A model generated the notes under the pieces. The model saw nothing but the letters and a program-made list of their open reading frames with translations. It was not told the DNA's origin and searched no databases. Below, piece after piece: positions 13,336 through 23,708 of a stretch of 64,000 nucleotides of DNA. How positions within the stretch are numbered: the stretch's first letter is position 1; every line of letters begins with the position of its first letter. A program made the translations under genes and the position numbers. Source of the DNA: Clavibacter sp. VKM Ac-2873 (GTDB lineage Bacteria; Actinomycetota; Actinomycetes; Actinomycetales; Microbacteriaceae); NCBI RefSeq assembly GCF_015351075.1, contig NZ_JADKRS010000001.1, positions 124,001 through 188,000 on the forward strand, given 5' to 3'.

Positions 13336-14181
13336 TCAGCGCGCCTCGTCGAGGATCCGGTCCTCGACGTCCGCGTCCGACGGCTGCTTCCGGGCGCGCT
13401 TGGCCTGCCGGCCCCGCTCGCGGTCCTGCTCCTCGGGGTCGTCCTGGTTGATGATGCGGTACTCGTTGCGGATCGCGACGCCGAGTCCGACGAACGCGAT
13501 GACGGCGAACACCAGCCACTGGAACGCGTAGGAGAGGTGCGGCCCCTCGTCCTCCTCGGGACGCGGCGTCGCGAACGGCGCGGCGTCGACGGGTGCGGGG
13601 TCCTCGGAGATCAGCAGGCCGTAGGCGCCCGTGAACGTGGGCGACCCGACGCGCTCCGCGATGTCGGGCAGGTTGACGGTCGCGATCTGCCCCTCGGGCG
13701 CGGAGCGACCCGGCAGCTCCGGCTCGCCCGCCTTGAGGCGCGCCGTGATCGTGACCTCGCCGGCGGGCGGGGCGGGGACGGAGTCGGGGGAGTCCTGCGA
13801 GTTGCCGATGGGCACCCAGCCGCGGTCGACCACGAACACGCGGCCGTCGTCGAGGCGCAGGGGCGTGAGGACCTCGAAGCCGGGCTGGCCGTTGAAGGGC
13901 CGGTTGCGGGCGAGCAGCTGCTGGTCCACCAGGTAGGTGCCGGTCATCCGGACCGGGGTCCACTTCTGCGTGTCGACGTACGCCGACGTGTCGGCGAGGA
14001 CCTGGTCGACCGGCTGGGCGGCGCGATCCCAGTTGTCCTCGACCTTGGCGATCTCGGCGAGGGCCTCGTCCCGGCGCGCGAACTGCCAGTGGCTGAGCAG
14101 GACGCACGCGATGGCGAAGACGACGGCGACGAGCAGATAGCCCGCCCACCTGCGGTTGAGCACGAAGCGCCAGCGGTTCAC
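13336..14181 (-). CDS. SURF1-family cytochrome oxidase assembly protein
   Basis: 281 residues, GTG start overlapping the upstream stop by 4 bp. SURF1 proteins help insert heme A or copper into cytochrome aa3 oxidase. Architecture is typical: one N-terminal membrane helix (RWAGYLLVAVVFAIACVLLS), the WQFARRDE motif just after it, an extracytoplasmic domain with NRPFNGQPGFEVLTPL and VVDRGWVP, and a second helix near residue 230 (FQWLVFAVIAFVGLGVAI). A charged cytoplasmic tail follows. It is the last gene of DUF3099 / small protein / SURF1, 6 bp from the convergent ABC-F stop. ctaA and ctaB upstream supply the heme. Confidence 0.9.
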   Translation of the reverse strand: MNRWRFVLNRRWAGYLLVAVVFAIACVLLSHWQFARRDEALAEIAKVEDNWDRAAQPVDQVLADTSAYVDTQKWTPVRMTGTYLVDQQLLARNRPFNGQPGFEVLTPLRLDDGRVFVVDRGWVPIGNSQDSPDSVPAPPAGEVTITARLKAGEPELPGRSAPEGQIATVNLPDIAERVGSPTFTGAYGLLISEDPAPVDAAPFATPRPEEDEGPHLSYAFQWLVFAVIAFVGLGVAIRNEYRIINQDDPEEQDRERGRQAKRARKQPSDADVEDRILDEAR

Positions 14182-14435
14182 GCGATCGCCCCTGCGACGG
14201 GGGCGTCGATCCCGGCGACGCGCACGGGGAAGTCGCGCCCGGCGAGGAAGTCGCGCAGGAACTCCACGTGCTCGTCGCACGCGGTCCACGTCTTCACCCG
14301 GTCGGCCGCGTGGATGCGGGGGTTCCGCCACTCGACGCGCCACGCGGCGTCGAGGCGGCAGCCGGCGCGCGAGCACTCGACGACGTCGGAGGACGGCCCG
14401 GCCGATCCGAGGCCCCAGGAGGCGAGCCCGCTCAC
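14178..14435 (-). CDS. Small conserved Cys/His protein, possible zinc binder
   Basis: 85 residues, GTG start, 4-bp overlaps at both ends. I do not recognise a named family. The central segment has VECSRAGC, a WRNPRIH stretch and WTACDEHVEFLRDFL, so three Cys and two His are spaced like a small zinc-binding fold. It is cytoplasmic with no membrane segment. Similar small ORFs next to SURF1 in actinobacteria are, from memory, sometimes annotated as acetone carboxylase; nothing in this sequence supports that label. Tight coupling to SURF1 suggests a role linked to respiratory-chain assembly, which is inference. Confidence 0.75.
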   Translation of the reverse strand: MSGLASWGLGSAGPSSDVVECSRAGCRLDAAWRVEWRNPRIHAADRVKTWTACDEHVEFLRDFLAGRDFPVRVAGIDAPVAGAIA

Positions 14436-14905
14436 GCGTCGGTCGGGGTGTCGGGCGCGGTCGGTCCGCCCGCGGTCGTCGGACGAGCGGTGGGGTCCGG
14501 GGCGGCACCGGGCCCGCGACCGGTCTCGTAGGTCGTGAACGGCTCGGGCGTGGTGAACGGCTCGGACGCCTGGAACGGCTCCGACGGCACGTACGGTTCG
14601 GACGGCACGTACGGCTCCGCGGGCGGCGGGAAGCCGGAGTGGCGGGCGGACACGACGACCACGCCGCCGGGACGCTCGACCGCGGTGCCCTGGTTGCCGC
14701 CGACGTTCGCGAGGATGACGGCGAAGTACGGGAGCACGATGGCGCCGATGGCGGCGACGGCCAGCCACCAGCCCTGGAGGAAGAGGCAGGACAGGATGCA
14801 GACCATGCGGATGCTCATCGCGATGGTGTACTTCACCATGCGGGCATGGCGATCCTCCTGGGGCGACCGGGGGAGGCTGGTGACCGACTGCTGCGGAGCT
14901 GGCAT
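14432..14905 (-). CDS. DUF3099 membrane protein with repetitive tail
   Basis: 157 residues. The N-terminal half matches the actinobacterial DUF3099 pattern: a soluble lead with SPQEDRHARMVKYTIAMSIR, then two hydrophobic segments (VCILSCLFLQGWWLAVAAIG and IVLPYFAVILANVGG). The C-terminal third is low complexity, with repeated EPYVPS / EPFQAS / EPFTTP units and then a Pro/Thr-rich end. ATG at 14905 was chosen because the lead is family-like; the frame is open further upstream. First gene of the operon ending in SURF1. Function unknown. Confidence 0.8.
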   Translation of the reverse strand: MPAPQQSVTSLPRSPQEDRHARMVKYTIAMSIRMVCILSCLFLQGWWLAVAAIGAIVLPYFAVILANVGGNQGTAVERPGGVVVVSARHSGFPPPAEPYVPSEPYVPSEPFQASEPFTTPEPFTTYETGRGPGAAPDPTARPTTAGGPTAPDTPTDA

Positions 14906-14972
14906 GCGTGGATGGCGTCCTTCGGGGGAGCGACGCGCTCCCCATCGAGACCAGGGTACGCCCGGCCACCGA

Positions 14973-14978
14973 TAGGCT
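14973..14978 (+). promoter_or_regulatory. Candidate -10 box for fabG-like gene
   Basis: TAGGCT on the plus strand, 46 nt before the ATG at 15025, in the divergent gap to the DUF3099 operon. It gives a normal leader with a GGAAGG ribosome-binding site at 15013-15018. Confidence 0.5.
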
Positions 14979-15024
14979 CGTCCGCGTCCGCACGCCCCCT
15001 CCAAGCCGTAATGGAAGGTCCCCC

Positions 15025-15735
15025 ATGAGCACCGCCCGCACCGTCGTCGTCACCGGAGGCAACAGGGGGATCGGGTACGCGATCGCCGAGGAGATGCTGC
15101 GCCGCGGCCACCGCGTCGCCGTCACCGCGCGCTCCGGCCAGGGCCCCGACGGCAGCCTCACGGTGCGCGCCGACGTGACCGACGCCGCGTCGGTCGACGC
15201 CGCCTTCACCGAGGTCGAGGCCGCGTACGGACCCGTTGAGGTGGTGGTCGCGAACGCCGGGATCACGCGCGACACGCTCATGATGCGCATGAGCGACGAC
15301 GATTTCACCGAGGTCGTCGACACGAACCTGGGCGGGGCGTTCCGCGTCGTCAAGCGCGCCTCGAAGGGCATGCTCAAGGCGCGCTTCGGCCGCATCGTCC
15401 TCATCTCCAGCGTCGTCGGGCTGTACGGCTCCGGCGGCCAGGTCAACTACGCGGCGTCCAAGAGCGGCCTGGTGGGCCTCGCGCGCTCCGTCACGCGCGA
15501 GCTCGGCGCCCGGGGCATCACCGCGAACGTCGTCGCCCCCGGCTTCATCGAGACCGACATGACCGCCGAGCTGCCCGAGGCCACCGCGGCCGAGTACAGG
15601 AAGTCCATCCCGGCCGGCCGCTACGGCACCGCCGCCGAGGTCGCGGGCGTCGTGGCGTGGGTGTCCTCCGACGAGGCCGCGTACGTCTCCGGCGCCGTGA
15701 TCCCGGTCGACGGCGGCCTCGGCATGGGCCACTGA
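15025..15735 (+). CDS. fabG: 3-oxoacyl-ACP reductase-like SDR
   Basis: 236 residues. A classical short-chain dehydrogenase with all expected elements: TGGNRGIG at 10-17 (NADP binding), NAG at 77-79, Ser129, and YAASK with Tyr142 and Lys146. The C-terminal PGFIETDMTAELPE segment and the final AVIPVDGGLGMGH are typical of FabG/MabA-type 3-oxoacyl-ACP reductases of fatty acid elongation. The ATG at 15025 has GGAAGG 7 nt before it. The following kinase-like gene starts 23 bp after the stop. A non-fatty-acid substrate cannot be excluded. Confidence 0.85.
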   Translation: MSTARTVVVTGGNRGIGYAIAEEMLRRGHRVAVTARSGQGPDGSLTVRADVTDAASVDAAFTEVEAAYGPVEVVVANAGITRDTLMMRMSDDDFTEVVDTNLGGAFRVVKRASKGMLKARFGRIVLISSVVGLYGSGGQVNYAASKSGLVGLARSVTRELGARGITANVVAPGFIETDMTAELPEATAAEYRKSIPAGRYGTAAEVAGVVAWVSSDEAAYVSGAVIPVDGGLGMGH

Positions 15736-15758
15736 CCCCGCCCGTCGGGGAGCGCGTC

Positions 15759-16715
15759 GTGTCCGACCTCCTGGCGGCCTGGGACGTGGGTCCCGCCGCG
15801 CTCACCGAGCTGGGGGCCACGCACAACCACGCCTACCGCGTCGACGTCGACGGGGGATCCCGGTACCTGCTGCGCCTGCACGTCGCGCGCCGGAAGCAGC
15901 ACGAGATCGACCTGGAGCTCGACTGGCTCGACGTGCTCGCGGCGCGCGGCTGGCCCTCGGTGCCCGGGCCGCAGCGCACGCGCGCCGGATCCTGGACGGC
16001 GACCGTCGAGGTCGCCGTCCCCGACGACGACGAGGTCGGCCTCCGCCGTGCCGTGGTCGGCGCGTCGGGCCAGCGCGTCGAGCGCCGCCTCGCGAGCCTG
16101 CTCACCTGGCACGACGGGGAGATGCTGAGCAGCCTCCCCGCCTCCTCGGACGCGGGGCCGTTCGCGGAGACGCTGGCCGCCCTGCATGCGGCCGGCGCGG
16201 ATCCGGCCGCGGTCGCGCTCGCGGGCCAGCGCCGCCGCTACGACGCGGACTACGCGACCACGCGTCTCGAGCGCCTCGTCGAGGGCTTCCCCGGGATCAT
16301 GGCCGACGGGTCGACGGCGGAGGCGCTGGCCGCCGCCATCGCGGAGCTCCGCGCCACGCTCGCCGAGGCCGGGCCGCCGATCATGGTGCACGGCGACTAC
16401 CACCCGGGCAACCTGATCCAGGGGCCCGCCGGCGTCTCCGTCATCGACTTCGACCGCTGCGGGCTGGGGCCGGCCGGCCTCGACGTCGCCGCGGCGATCA
16501 TGTACCTGGCGCCCCGGCAGCGCGCGCAGTTCCACCGGGCCTACACGGCGGCGGGCGGCAGCACGGGCGTCCCGGACGAGCGCTTCGGCGCGTTCATCTT
16601 CCTGGCGTACCTCGACAACGTCACGCACCTCGCGAGCCTGCCGTCGGAGCGGGAGCGCATGCCCGCCAACATCGCGCAGCTCGCGGCGATCGCGCGGGCG
16701 GTCGTCCGGGGCTGA
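15759..16715 (+). CDS. Phosphotransferase / APH-fold kinase
   Basis: 318 residues, GTG start with GGGGAG at 15747-15752. Protein-kinase-like small-molecule kinase of the APH/homoserine-kinase-II type. The catalytic loop HGDYHPGNLI and the metal-binding DFDRCGLGP that follows are visible around residues 210-235. The N-terminal lobe contains THNHAYRVDVDGGSRYLLRLH, the nucleotide-binding strand-turn-strand. Substrate unknown; aminoglycoside, choline or homoserine are family possibilities, and nothing here picks one. It probably shares a transcript with the fabG-like gene 23 bp upstream. Confidence 0.82.
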   Translation: MSDLLAAWDVGPAALTELGATHNHAYRVDVDGGSRYLLRLHVARRKQHEIDLELDWLDVLAARGWPSVPGPQRTRAGSWTATVEVAVPDDDEVGLRRAVVGASGQRVERRLASLLTWHDGEMLSSLPASSDAGPFAETLAALHAAGADPAAVALAGQRRRYDADYATTRLERLVEGFPGIMADGSTAEALAAAIAELRATLAEAGPPIMVHGDYHPGNLIQGPAGVSVIDFDRCGLGPAGLDVAAAIMYLAPRQRAQFHRAYTAAGGSTGVPDERFGAFIFLAYLDNVTHLASLPSERERMPANIAQLAAIARAVVRG

Positions 16716-16744
16716 CCCGGGCCGATCTCGCGTCCGGGTCCGGG

Positions 16745-17443
16745 TCAGCGGGGGAGGCCGAGGAGCGCGAGCACCTGCGCGAGGTCACGGCGGTCGACGC
16801 ACACGTCGGCGCGTCGGCGGACAGCGGGCTTCGCGTCGAACGCCACGGAGAGGCCGACCGCGGCCATCATCTCGAGGTCGTTGGCGCCGTCGCCCACCGC
16901 CACGACGCGGGCGAGCGGGATGCCGAGCCCGGCGCTCCACTCCTCGACGGCGGCGCGCTTGGCGGCTGCGTCGATGACCGGCCCCGTGACGCGCCCCGTG
17001 AGCCGTCCCTCGGCCGTCTCCAGGCGGTTGGCGCGCCAGAGGTCGAGCCCGAGGCGCTCGGCCAGCGGGTCCAGCAGCTCGTGGAAGCCGCCCGACACGA
17101 CCGCCACGACGTGGCCCGCCTCGTGCAGCCCGGCGATCATGCGCTCGGCCCCGGGGGTGACGCGGATCCGTGCCCCGACGGCGGCGTGCACCGTGGTCGG
17201 CAGCCCGGCCAGCGTGGCGACCCGCGAGCGGAGGCTCTCCGCGAAGTCCAGCTCGCCGCGCATCGCCCGGTCGGTGACCGCGGCGACCTCGTCGAGCGAG
17301 CCGGCCTCGGCCGCCAGCAGCTCGATCGCCTCGTCCTCGATGAGGGTCGAGTCCACGTCGAGCACCACGAGCATGCGCGGGAGGGAGCGGGGGGCGGGCG
17401 ACACCGACCGTGCGGCCAGCGTCACCGGGAGGACGGCGCTCAC
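16745..17443 (-). CDS. serB: Phosphoserine phosphatase
   Basis: 232 residues, GTG start within the glgC stop (GTGA). A HAD-family enzyme removing phosphate from O-phosphoserine, the last step of serine synthesis. Motif I is [14 protein letters not shown], motif [10 protein letters not shown], the conserved Lys sits in [12 protein letters not shown], and motif III is [18 protein letters not shown]. The [10 protein letters not shown] nucleophile motif and GANDLEM are typical of SerB. No N-terminal ACT domains, so it is the short form. Being translationally coupled to glgC is an unexpected partnership. Confidence 0.9.
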   Translation of the reverse strand: MSAVLPVTLAARSVSPAPRSLPRMLVVLDVDSTLIEDEAIELLAAEAGSLDEVAAVTDRAMRGELDFAESLRSRVATLAGLPTTVHAAVGARIRVTPGAERMIAGLHEAGHVVAVVSGGFHELLDPLAERLGLDLWRANRLETAEGRLTGRVTGPVIDAAAKRAAVEEWSAGLGIPLARVVAVGDGANDLEMMAAVGLSVAFDAKPAVRRRADVCVDRRDLAQVLALLGLPR

Positions 17444-18681
17444 GGGGTGACGCGCACGCCCTTGCCCACGACGGTGATGCCGCCGTCGGTCACGGTGAAG
17501 CCCCGCGCGCGGTCGCGGTCGTGGTCGACGCCGACCGTGGCGCCGGGCTCGACCTCGACGTCCTTGTCGAGGATGGCGCGCGTGACGGTGGCGCCCGCCC
17601 CGATGTGGACCTTGTCGAACACGATGCTGTCGACGATGCGCGCGCCCGACTCCGCGATGACCCACGGGCCCAGCACGCTGCGCTCGACGTGGGCGCCGCT
17701 GATCACCCCGCCGAGCGAGGTGATCGAGTCGATCATGGTGCCCGTGTTCCCCTGCGCGTCGCGGACGAACTTCGCCGGGGGGCTGTTGAGCTGCTGGCTG
17801 AAGATCGGCCAGTCCTTGTTGTAGAGGTTGAACACGGGCAGGGCCGAGATGAGGTCCTGGTGCGCGTCGAAGAACGACTCGATGGTGCCGACGTCGCGCC
17901 AGTAGTAGCGGTCGCGGTCGTTGGCGCCGGGCACCTCGTTGCGGTTGAGGTCGTAGACGCCGGCGTTGCCCTGCTCCACGAACCACGGCACGATGTCGCC
18001 GCCCATGTCGTGCGCGGACTCCGCGTTCTCGCCGTCGCGCCGCACCGCGTCGATGAGCTGGTCGGTGTCGAAGACGTAGTTGCCCATGGACGCGAGCACC
18101 TCGCCGGGGGAGTCGTCGAGGCCCTGCGGATCCTTCGGCTTCTCGAGGAAGGCGCGGATCTGGTACGGGTTCGCGGGATCCACGTCGATGACGCCGAACT
18201 GGTCGGCGAGCTCGATCGGCTGGCGGATCGCCGCGACCGTCGCGCCGTGCCCGGAGGCGATGTGCGCCTCGATCATCTGGCTGAAGTCCATGCGGTACAC
18301 GTGGTCGGCGCCCACCACGACGACGATGTCGGGCTTCTCGTCGTTGATGAGGTTGAGGCTCTGCAGGATCGCGTCGGCCGATCCGCTGAACCACCGCTTG
18401 CCGAGGCGCTGCTGCGCGGGCACCGAGGCGATGTAGGAGTTGAGCATCTGGTTGAGCCGCCAGGTCTGCGACACGTGACGGTCGAGCGAGTGCGACTTGT
18501 ACTGCGTCAGAACCACGATCTGCGTGAGACCGGAGTTGATGAGGTTGGAGAGCGCGAAGTCGATCAGCCGGTACTGCCCGCCGAACGGGACGGCGGGCTT
18601 CGCCCGGTCCGCGGTGAGGGGCATGAGGCGCTTGCCCTCGCCGCCGGCGAGCACGATTCCAAAGATCTTCTTCGATGCCAT
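17440..18681 (-). CDS. glgC: Glucose-1-phosphate adenylyltransferase
   Basis: 413 residues, ATG start. Makes ADP-glucose from glucose-1-phosphate and ATP. The N-terminal pyrophosphorylase signature [16 protein letters not shown] and [20 protein letters not shown] are intact, as is the central [18 protein letters not shown] segment. The C-terminal part is a left-handed beta-helix of hexapeptide type ending [21 protein letters not shown]. It is divergent from a glucosyltransferase that would use ADP-glucose, with only 46 bp between the two starts, matching the glgC/glgM (Rv1213/Rv1212c) arrangement of mycobacteria. Confidence 0.96.
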   Translation of the reverse strand: MASKKIFGIVLAGGEGKRLMPLTADRAKPAVPFGGQYRLIDFALSNLINSGLTQIVVLTQYKSHSLDRHVSQTWRLNQMLNSYIASVPAQQRLGKRWFSGSADAILQSLNLINDEKPDIVVVVGADHVYRMDFSQMIEAHIASGHGATVAAIRQPIELADQFGVIDVDPANPYQIRAFLEKPKDPQGLDDSPGEVLASMGNYVFDTDQLIDAVRRDGENAESAHDMGGDIVPWFVEQGNAGVYDLNRNEVPGANDRDRYYWRDVGTIESFFDAHQDLISALPVFNLYNKDWPIFSQQLNSPPAKFVRDAQGNTGTMIDSITSLGGVISGAHVERSVLGPWVIAESGARIVDSIVFDKVHIGAGATVTRAILDKDVEVEPGATVGVDHDRDRARGFTVTDGGITVVGKGVRVTP

Positions 18682-18687
18682 TGGTCC

Positions 18688-18693
18688 AGCGTA
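18688..18693 (-). promoter_or_regulatory. Leaderless-type -10 box for glgC
   Basis: The minus strand reads TACGCT, with 6 nt to the glgC ATG. At this spacing the transcript would begin at or next to the start codon. It faces the glgA-type gene's box at 18715-18720. Confidence 0.55.
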
Positions 18694-18714
18694 GATGCAC
18701 GTCGGGGCATGTAC

Positions 18715-18720
18715 TAGCGT
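18715..18720 (+). promoter_or_regulatory. Leaderless-type -10 box for the glucosyltransferase gene
   Basis: TAGCGT, 7 nt before the ATG at 18728. The two divergent -10 elements are 21 bp apart, so the upstream element of each promoter must overlap the other. Confidence 0.55.
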
Positions 18721-18727
18721 TCGACCA

Positions 18728-19912
18728 ATGCGAGCAGACGTGATCACCAAGGAGTACCCGCCCGAGGTATACGGGGGTGCCGGCGTGCACGTGACGGAGC
18801 TCGTCAAGGCCATGAGGCAGAGGACCGAGGTCGTCGTCCGGGCATTCGGCGCGCCGCGCGACGAGCCCGGCGTCTTCTCCTATCCCGTCCCGGCGGAGCT
18901 GCGCGAGGCGAACGCGACCCTGCAGACGATGGCCGTCGACCTCGCGATCGCGAGCGACGTCGCGGGCGCCGACGTCGTCCACTCGCACACCTGGTACGCC
19001 AACCACGCGGGGCACGTCGCGTCGATGCTGCACGGGATCCCGCACGTCGTCACGGCGCACAGCCTCGAGCCGCTGCGCCCGTGGAAGGCCGAGCAGCTGG
19101 GTGGCGGCTACCGCGTCTCCAGCTGGATCGAGCGCACCGCGTACGAGGCGGCGGACGCCGTCATCGCCGTGAGCGACGGGATGAAGCGCGACATCCTGCG
19201 CTCGTACCCCGCGCTCGACGAGGCCCGGGTGCACACGGTCTACAACGGGATCGACCTCGAGGCGTGGTCGCCCGTGCACGACGACGAGCTCGTGCGCTCG
19301 CTCGGCATCGACCCGTCGCGGCCGTCGGTCGTGTTCGTCGGCCGGATCACCCGCCAGAAGGGCCTGCCCTACCTCCTCCGCGCCGCCGCGCTGCTGCCGG
19401 CCGACGTGCAGATGGTGCTGTGCGCGGGCGCGCCCGACACCCCCCAGATCATGGAGGAGGTCACGGCCCTCGTCCGCGGCCTGCAGGAGGAGCGCTCCGG
19501 CGTCGTGTGGATCGACCGGCTGCTGCCGCGACGCGAGCTGTCCGCCGTCCTCACGGCCGGCACGGTCTTCGTCTGCCCGTCCGTCTACGAGCCGCTCGGC
19601 ATCGTGAACCTCGAGGCCATGGCGTGCGGCGCGCCCGTCGTCGGAACGGCCACGGGCGGGATCCCCGAGGTCGTCGACGACGGCGTCACCGGCCGCCTCG
19701 TCCCCATCGACCAGGCCACCGACGGCACGGGCACGCCCACCGATCCCGAGCGCTTCGTCCGCGACCTCGCGGACGCGCTGACCGAGGTCGTCGCGGATCC
19801 CGACGCCGCGCGGCGCATGGGGGAGGCCGGCCGCGTCCGCGCCGAGCGCGAGTTCGGCTGGGATCGCATCGCCCGCCAGACCGAGGCGATCTACGCGTCG
19901 ATCCTGCGCTGA
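18728..19912 (+). CDS. glgA: GT4-type glycogen synthase / maltose-1-phosphate synthase
   Basis: 394 residues. A GT-B fold glycosyltransferase of family GT4. The N-terminal donor/acceptor motif is [20 protein letters not shown]; the C-terminal half has [16 protein letters not shown] and [19 protein letters not shown] with the E-x7-E pair. The mycobacterial orthologue (Rv1212c), once named GlgA, was shown to be GlgM, which makes maltose-1-phosphate from ADP-glucose and glucose-1-phosphate. Given glgC next door and treS 2 kb away, the GlgM role is likely, but sequence alone cannot separate the two activities. Confidence 0.88.
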   Translation: MRADVITKEYPPEVYGGAGVHVTELVKAMRQRTEVVVRAFGAPRDEPGVFSYPVPAELREANATLQTMAVDLAIASDVAGADVVHSHTWYANHAGHVASMLHGIPHVVTAHSLEPLRPWKAEQLGGGYRVSSWIERTAYEAADAVIAVSDGMKRDILRSYPALDEARVHTVYNGIDLEAWSPVHDDELVRSLGIDPSRPSVVFVGRITRQKGLPYLLRAAALLPADVQMVLCAGAPDTPQIMEEVTALVRGLQEERSGVVWIDRLLPRRELSAVLTAGTVFVCPSVYEPLGIVNLEAMACGAPVVGTATGGIPEVVDDGVTGRLVPIDQATDGTGTPTDPERFVRDLADALTEVVADPDAARRMGEAGRVRAEREFGWDRIARQTEAIYASILR

Positions 19913-19986
19913 CCGCGCCGCCCGGGTGCGCCCTCCGGCCCGCCCGGCGAACCGCACGGCCGGGAGGCGCAGGGGGCCCGGGCCGG

Positions 19987-19992
19987 TAGACT
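19987..19992 (+). promoter_or_regulatory. Leaderless-type -10 box
   Basis: TAGACT, 7 nt before the ATG at 20000. No ribosome-binding site lies between box and start, consistent with a leaderless transcript. Confidence 0.55.
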
Positions 19993-19999
19993 CGTGCGC

Positions 20000-20788
20000 A
20001 TGAGCCACGTCCTCTCCCTGTCCGGAGTGTCCTTCGTCCGGAACGGGACGACCATCCTCGACCAGGTGGAGTGGACGGTGGACGGCGACGAGCGCTGGGT
20101 CGTCCTCGGGCCGAACGGCGCGGGGAAGACGAGCCTGCTGCAGATCGCCTCCGCCATGGCGCACCCGTCCTCGGGCACCGCGACGGTCCTCGACCACGAG
20201 CTCGGCCGCGTGGACGTCTTCGAGCTGCGCTCGCGCATCGGCTTCGCGTCGACCGCGATGGCACGCCGCATCCCGGCCGACGAGACGGTGCTCGATGTCG
20301 TGCTCACCGCGGCGTACTCGGTCACCGGCCGCTGGAACGAGGACTACGAGGACATCGACGTGCGTCGCGCGCAGCGCGTGCTGGCCGAGTGGCGCCTCGG
20401 TCACCTCGAGCAGCGCCGGTTCGGCACGCTGAGCGACGGCGAGCAGAAGCGCGTGCAGATCGCCCGCTCGATCATGACCGACCCCGAGCTGCTGCTCCTC
20501 GACGAGCCGGCCGCGAGCCTCGACCTCGGCGCCCGCGAGGAGCTCCTGCAGCTTCTCGGCGGCTACGCCTCGGCGCCCGAGGCGCCCGGCATCGTCATGG
20601 TCACGCACCACGTCGAGGAGATCCCGCGGGGATTCACGCACGGCCTGCTCCTGCGCGACGGCGCGGTCGTCGCGGCCGGGCCGCTCGCGGACGTGATCAC
20701 GGCGGACAACCTGGGCCGCGCCTTCGGCCTCGCGCTCGAGGTCACCCACGACGACGGCCGGTTCACGGCCCGCGCCGTCCGCCCCTGA
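20000..20788 (+). CDS. Stand-alone ABC transporter-type ATPase
   Basis: 262 residues. One ABC cassette: Walker [14 protein letters not shown], signature [16 protein letters not shown], Walker [16 protein letters not shown]-loop VTHHVEEIP. The LSDGEQKR signature and the Walker B DEPAASLD recall the YlmA/ModF-like or iron-siderophore ATPase group rather than sugar importers. No permease or binding protein is adjacent on either side, so it is an orphan ATPase or works with a distant partner. Substrate unknown. Confidence 0.8.
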   Translation: MSHVLSLSGVSFVRNGTTILDQVEWTVDGDERWVVLGPNGAGKTSLLQIASAMAHPSSGTATVLDHELGRVDVFELRSRIGFASTAMARRIPADETVLDVVLTAAYSVTGRWNEDYEDIDVRRAQRVLAEWRLGHLEQRRFGTLSDGEQKRVQIARSIMTDPELLLLDEPAASLDLGAREELLQLLGGYASAPEAPGIVMVTHHVEEIPRGFTHGLLLRDGAVVAAGPLADVITADNLGRAFGLALEVTHDDGRFTARAVRP

Positions 20789-20838
20789 CGTCGACGCGCC
20801 ACCACCGGCGCGCCGACCCGTTCCCGGCACCCGTCTGG

Positions 20839-20844
20839 TAGGCT
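20839..20844 (+). promoter_or_regulatory. Candidate -10 box for rpmE2
   Basis: TAGGCT, 77 nt before the ATG at 20922, giving a leader with a GAAGGAC ribosome-binding site. I looked for a Zur-like AT-rich palindrome here and saw none. Confidence 0.5.
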
Positions 20845-20921
20845 CGTCCACTGGTCCGGTGATCATCCCGGGCACCCACGCTTCCCGCGCACGATATCGA
20901 ACCGACGAAGGACACTCCCCG

Positions 20922-21176
20922 ATGAAGACCGACATCCACCCCCAGTACGCCCCCGTCGTCTTCCGCGACCTCGCCTCCGGTGCGACGTTCCTCACCCGCT
21001 CGACCGTCGGCAGCTCCAAGACCATCGAGTGGGAGGACGGCAACACCTACCCCGTCATCGACGTCGAGATCTCGAGCGAGTCCCACCCGTTCTACACGGG
21101 CAAGCAGCGCATCATGGACTCCGCCGGTCGCGTCGAGAAGTTCAACTCGCGCTACGCGGGCTTCGGCAAGAAGTAG
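20922..21176 (+). CDS. rpmE2: 50S ribosomal protein L31 type B (zinc-independent)
   Basis: 84 residues. L31 family: [20 protein letters not shown] at the N-terminus, [21 protein letters not shown] near the end. There are no Cys residues, so the zinc-ribbon ligands of the C+ paralogue are missing; this is the C- (type B, YkgM-like) form. In many actinobacteria this form is induced on zinc limitation through Zur, but no Zur box was found upstream. A perfect terminator follows, so it is monocistronic. Confidence 0.93.
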   Translation: MKTDIHPQYAPVVFRDLASGATFLTRSTVGSSKTIEWEDGNTYPVIDVEISSESHPFYTGKQRIMDSAGRVEKFNSRYAGFGKK

Positions 21177-21194
21177 CAGCTCTCCCGCTGCAGC

Positions 21195-21230
21195 ACGAAG
21201 GGCGCCCGGCTCCGGCCGGGCGCCCTTCGT
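21195..21230 (+). terminator. Terminator of rpmE2
   Basis: A perfect 16-bp stem (ACGAAGGGCGCCCGGC) with loop TCCG, starting 18 bp after the rpmE2 stop. The convergent exonuclease gene ends 44 bp further on, so it may also serve that gene. Confidence 0.85.
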
Positions 21231-21274
21231 CGTCCCCGGCGCCGCCCTCGCGCGGAGGGCGACACCGGTCGGCG

Positions 21275-21976
21275 TCAGCTGCCGGCGTGACGCTCGGGCC
21301 AGGCGCCCGAGGTCGTGAACGCCGGATCCCGCGTGCGCCGCATGTAGTCCTGGAAGCTCTCCGCCTGCGCGCGCGACCAGTCGACCTGGCGGTCGTGCAG
21401 GTCGAGGACGGGGATGTCGAGCTGGTCGGCGTAGCGCCCGACGATGGCCTGGGCGACGCGGCCGGCCGCGATGGCGTCCGCGCCGGCGTCGTGCGCGTCG
21501 TCGAGGCGGACGCCGTAGTGCTCGGCCGCGACGGACAGCGTGCGCTTGCCGCGCCGGTAGGTGTCCACGGCCTTGTCGATGACGAGCGGGTCGATGACGG
21601 GGCCGGTGTCGCGCAGCGGCTCGACACCGTGCCGCACCGCCTCCCGGTTGAGGAGCGTGAGGTCGTAGGGCGCGTTGTAGACGACGAGCGCGAGGCCGCG
21701 GGAGAACATGTCGCGGATCGTGGTGACGATCTCGAGCACGACCGCGGCCGCGTCGCGGCCCTCGGCCCGGGCGCGCTCCGTGGTGACCCCGTGGATGGCG
21801 GCCGCGCCCGCGGGGATCTCGACGCCGGGATCCGCGAGCCAGTCGTGCCGTTCGACGACCTGTCCCTCCGGGTCGAGCACGACGATGCACGCCGTGACGA
21901 TGCGAGCCGTCTCGACGTCCACCCCCGTCGTCTCGAGGTCGAACGAGGCCAGGGTGTCGTGCCAGCGGGAGCTCAT
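21275..21976 (-). CDS. DnaQ-like 3'-5' exonuclease
   Basis: 233 residues. DEDDh exonuclease fold of the DNA polymerase III epsilon type: ExoI motif ASFDLETTGVDVETARI near residues 9-26, ExoII LVVYNAPYDLTLLNREA, and ExoIII with DAHDAGADAIAAG near the C-terminus. It has no polymerase or helicase domain, so it is a free-standing proofreading or repair exonuclease. Start ATG at 21976 sits 10 nt after the treS stop, yet it has its own TAGCAT box and no ribosome-binding site in between. Confidence 0.88.
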   Translation of the reverse strand: MSSRWHDTLASFDLETTGVDVETARIVTACIVVLDPEGQVVERHDWLADPGVEIPAGAAAIHGVTTERARAEGRDAAAVVLEIVTTIRDMFSRGLALVVYNAPYDLTLLNREAVRHGVEPLRDTGPVIDPLVIDKAVDTYRRGKRTLSVAAEHYGVRLDDAHDAGADAIAAGRVAQAIVGRYADQLDIPVLDLHDRQVDWSRAQAESFQDYMRRTRDPAFTTSGAWPERHAGS

Positions 21977-21986
21977 CCTGTAGATG

Positions 21987-23708
<1,722 letters not shown>

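Noticed and set aside
14178-14435. Acetone carboxylase as the identity of the small Cys/His protein
   Set aside because: 85 residues cannot carry such an enzyme; no biotin, ATP or carboxylase motif is present.
16745-21046. A 1433-codon open frame on the minus strand spanning serB, glgC and the opposite strand of several genes
   Set aside because: Only its C-terminal part, serB, has family sequence. The rest is antisense or out-of-frame to glgC, the glucosyltransferase, the ABC ATPase and rpmE2 and shows only the Arg/Gly/Ala-rich composition that high GC produces.
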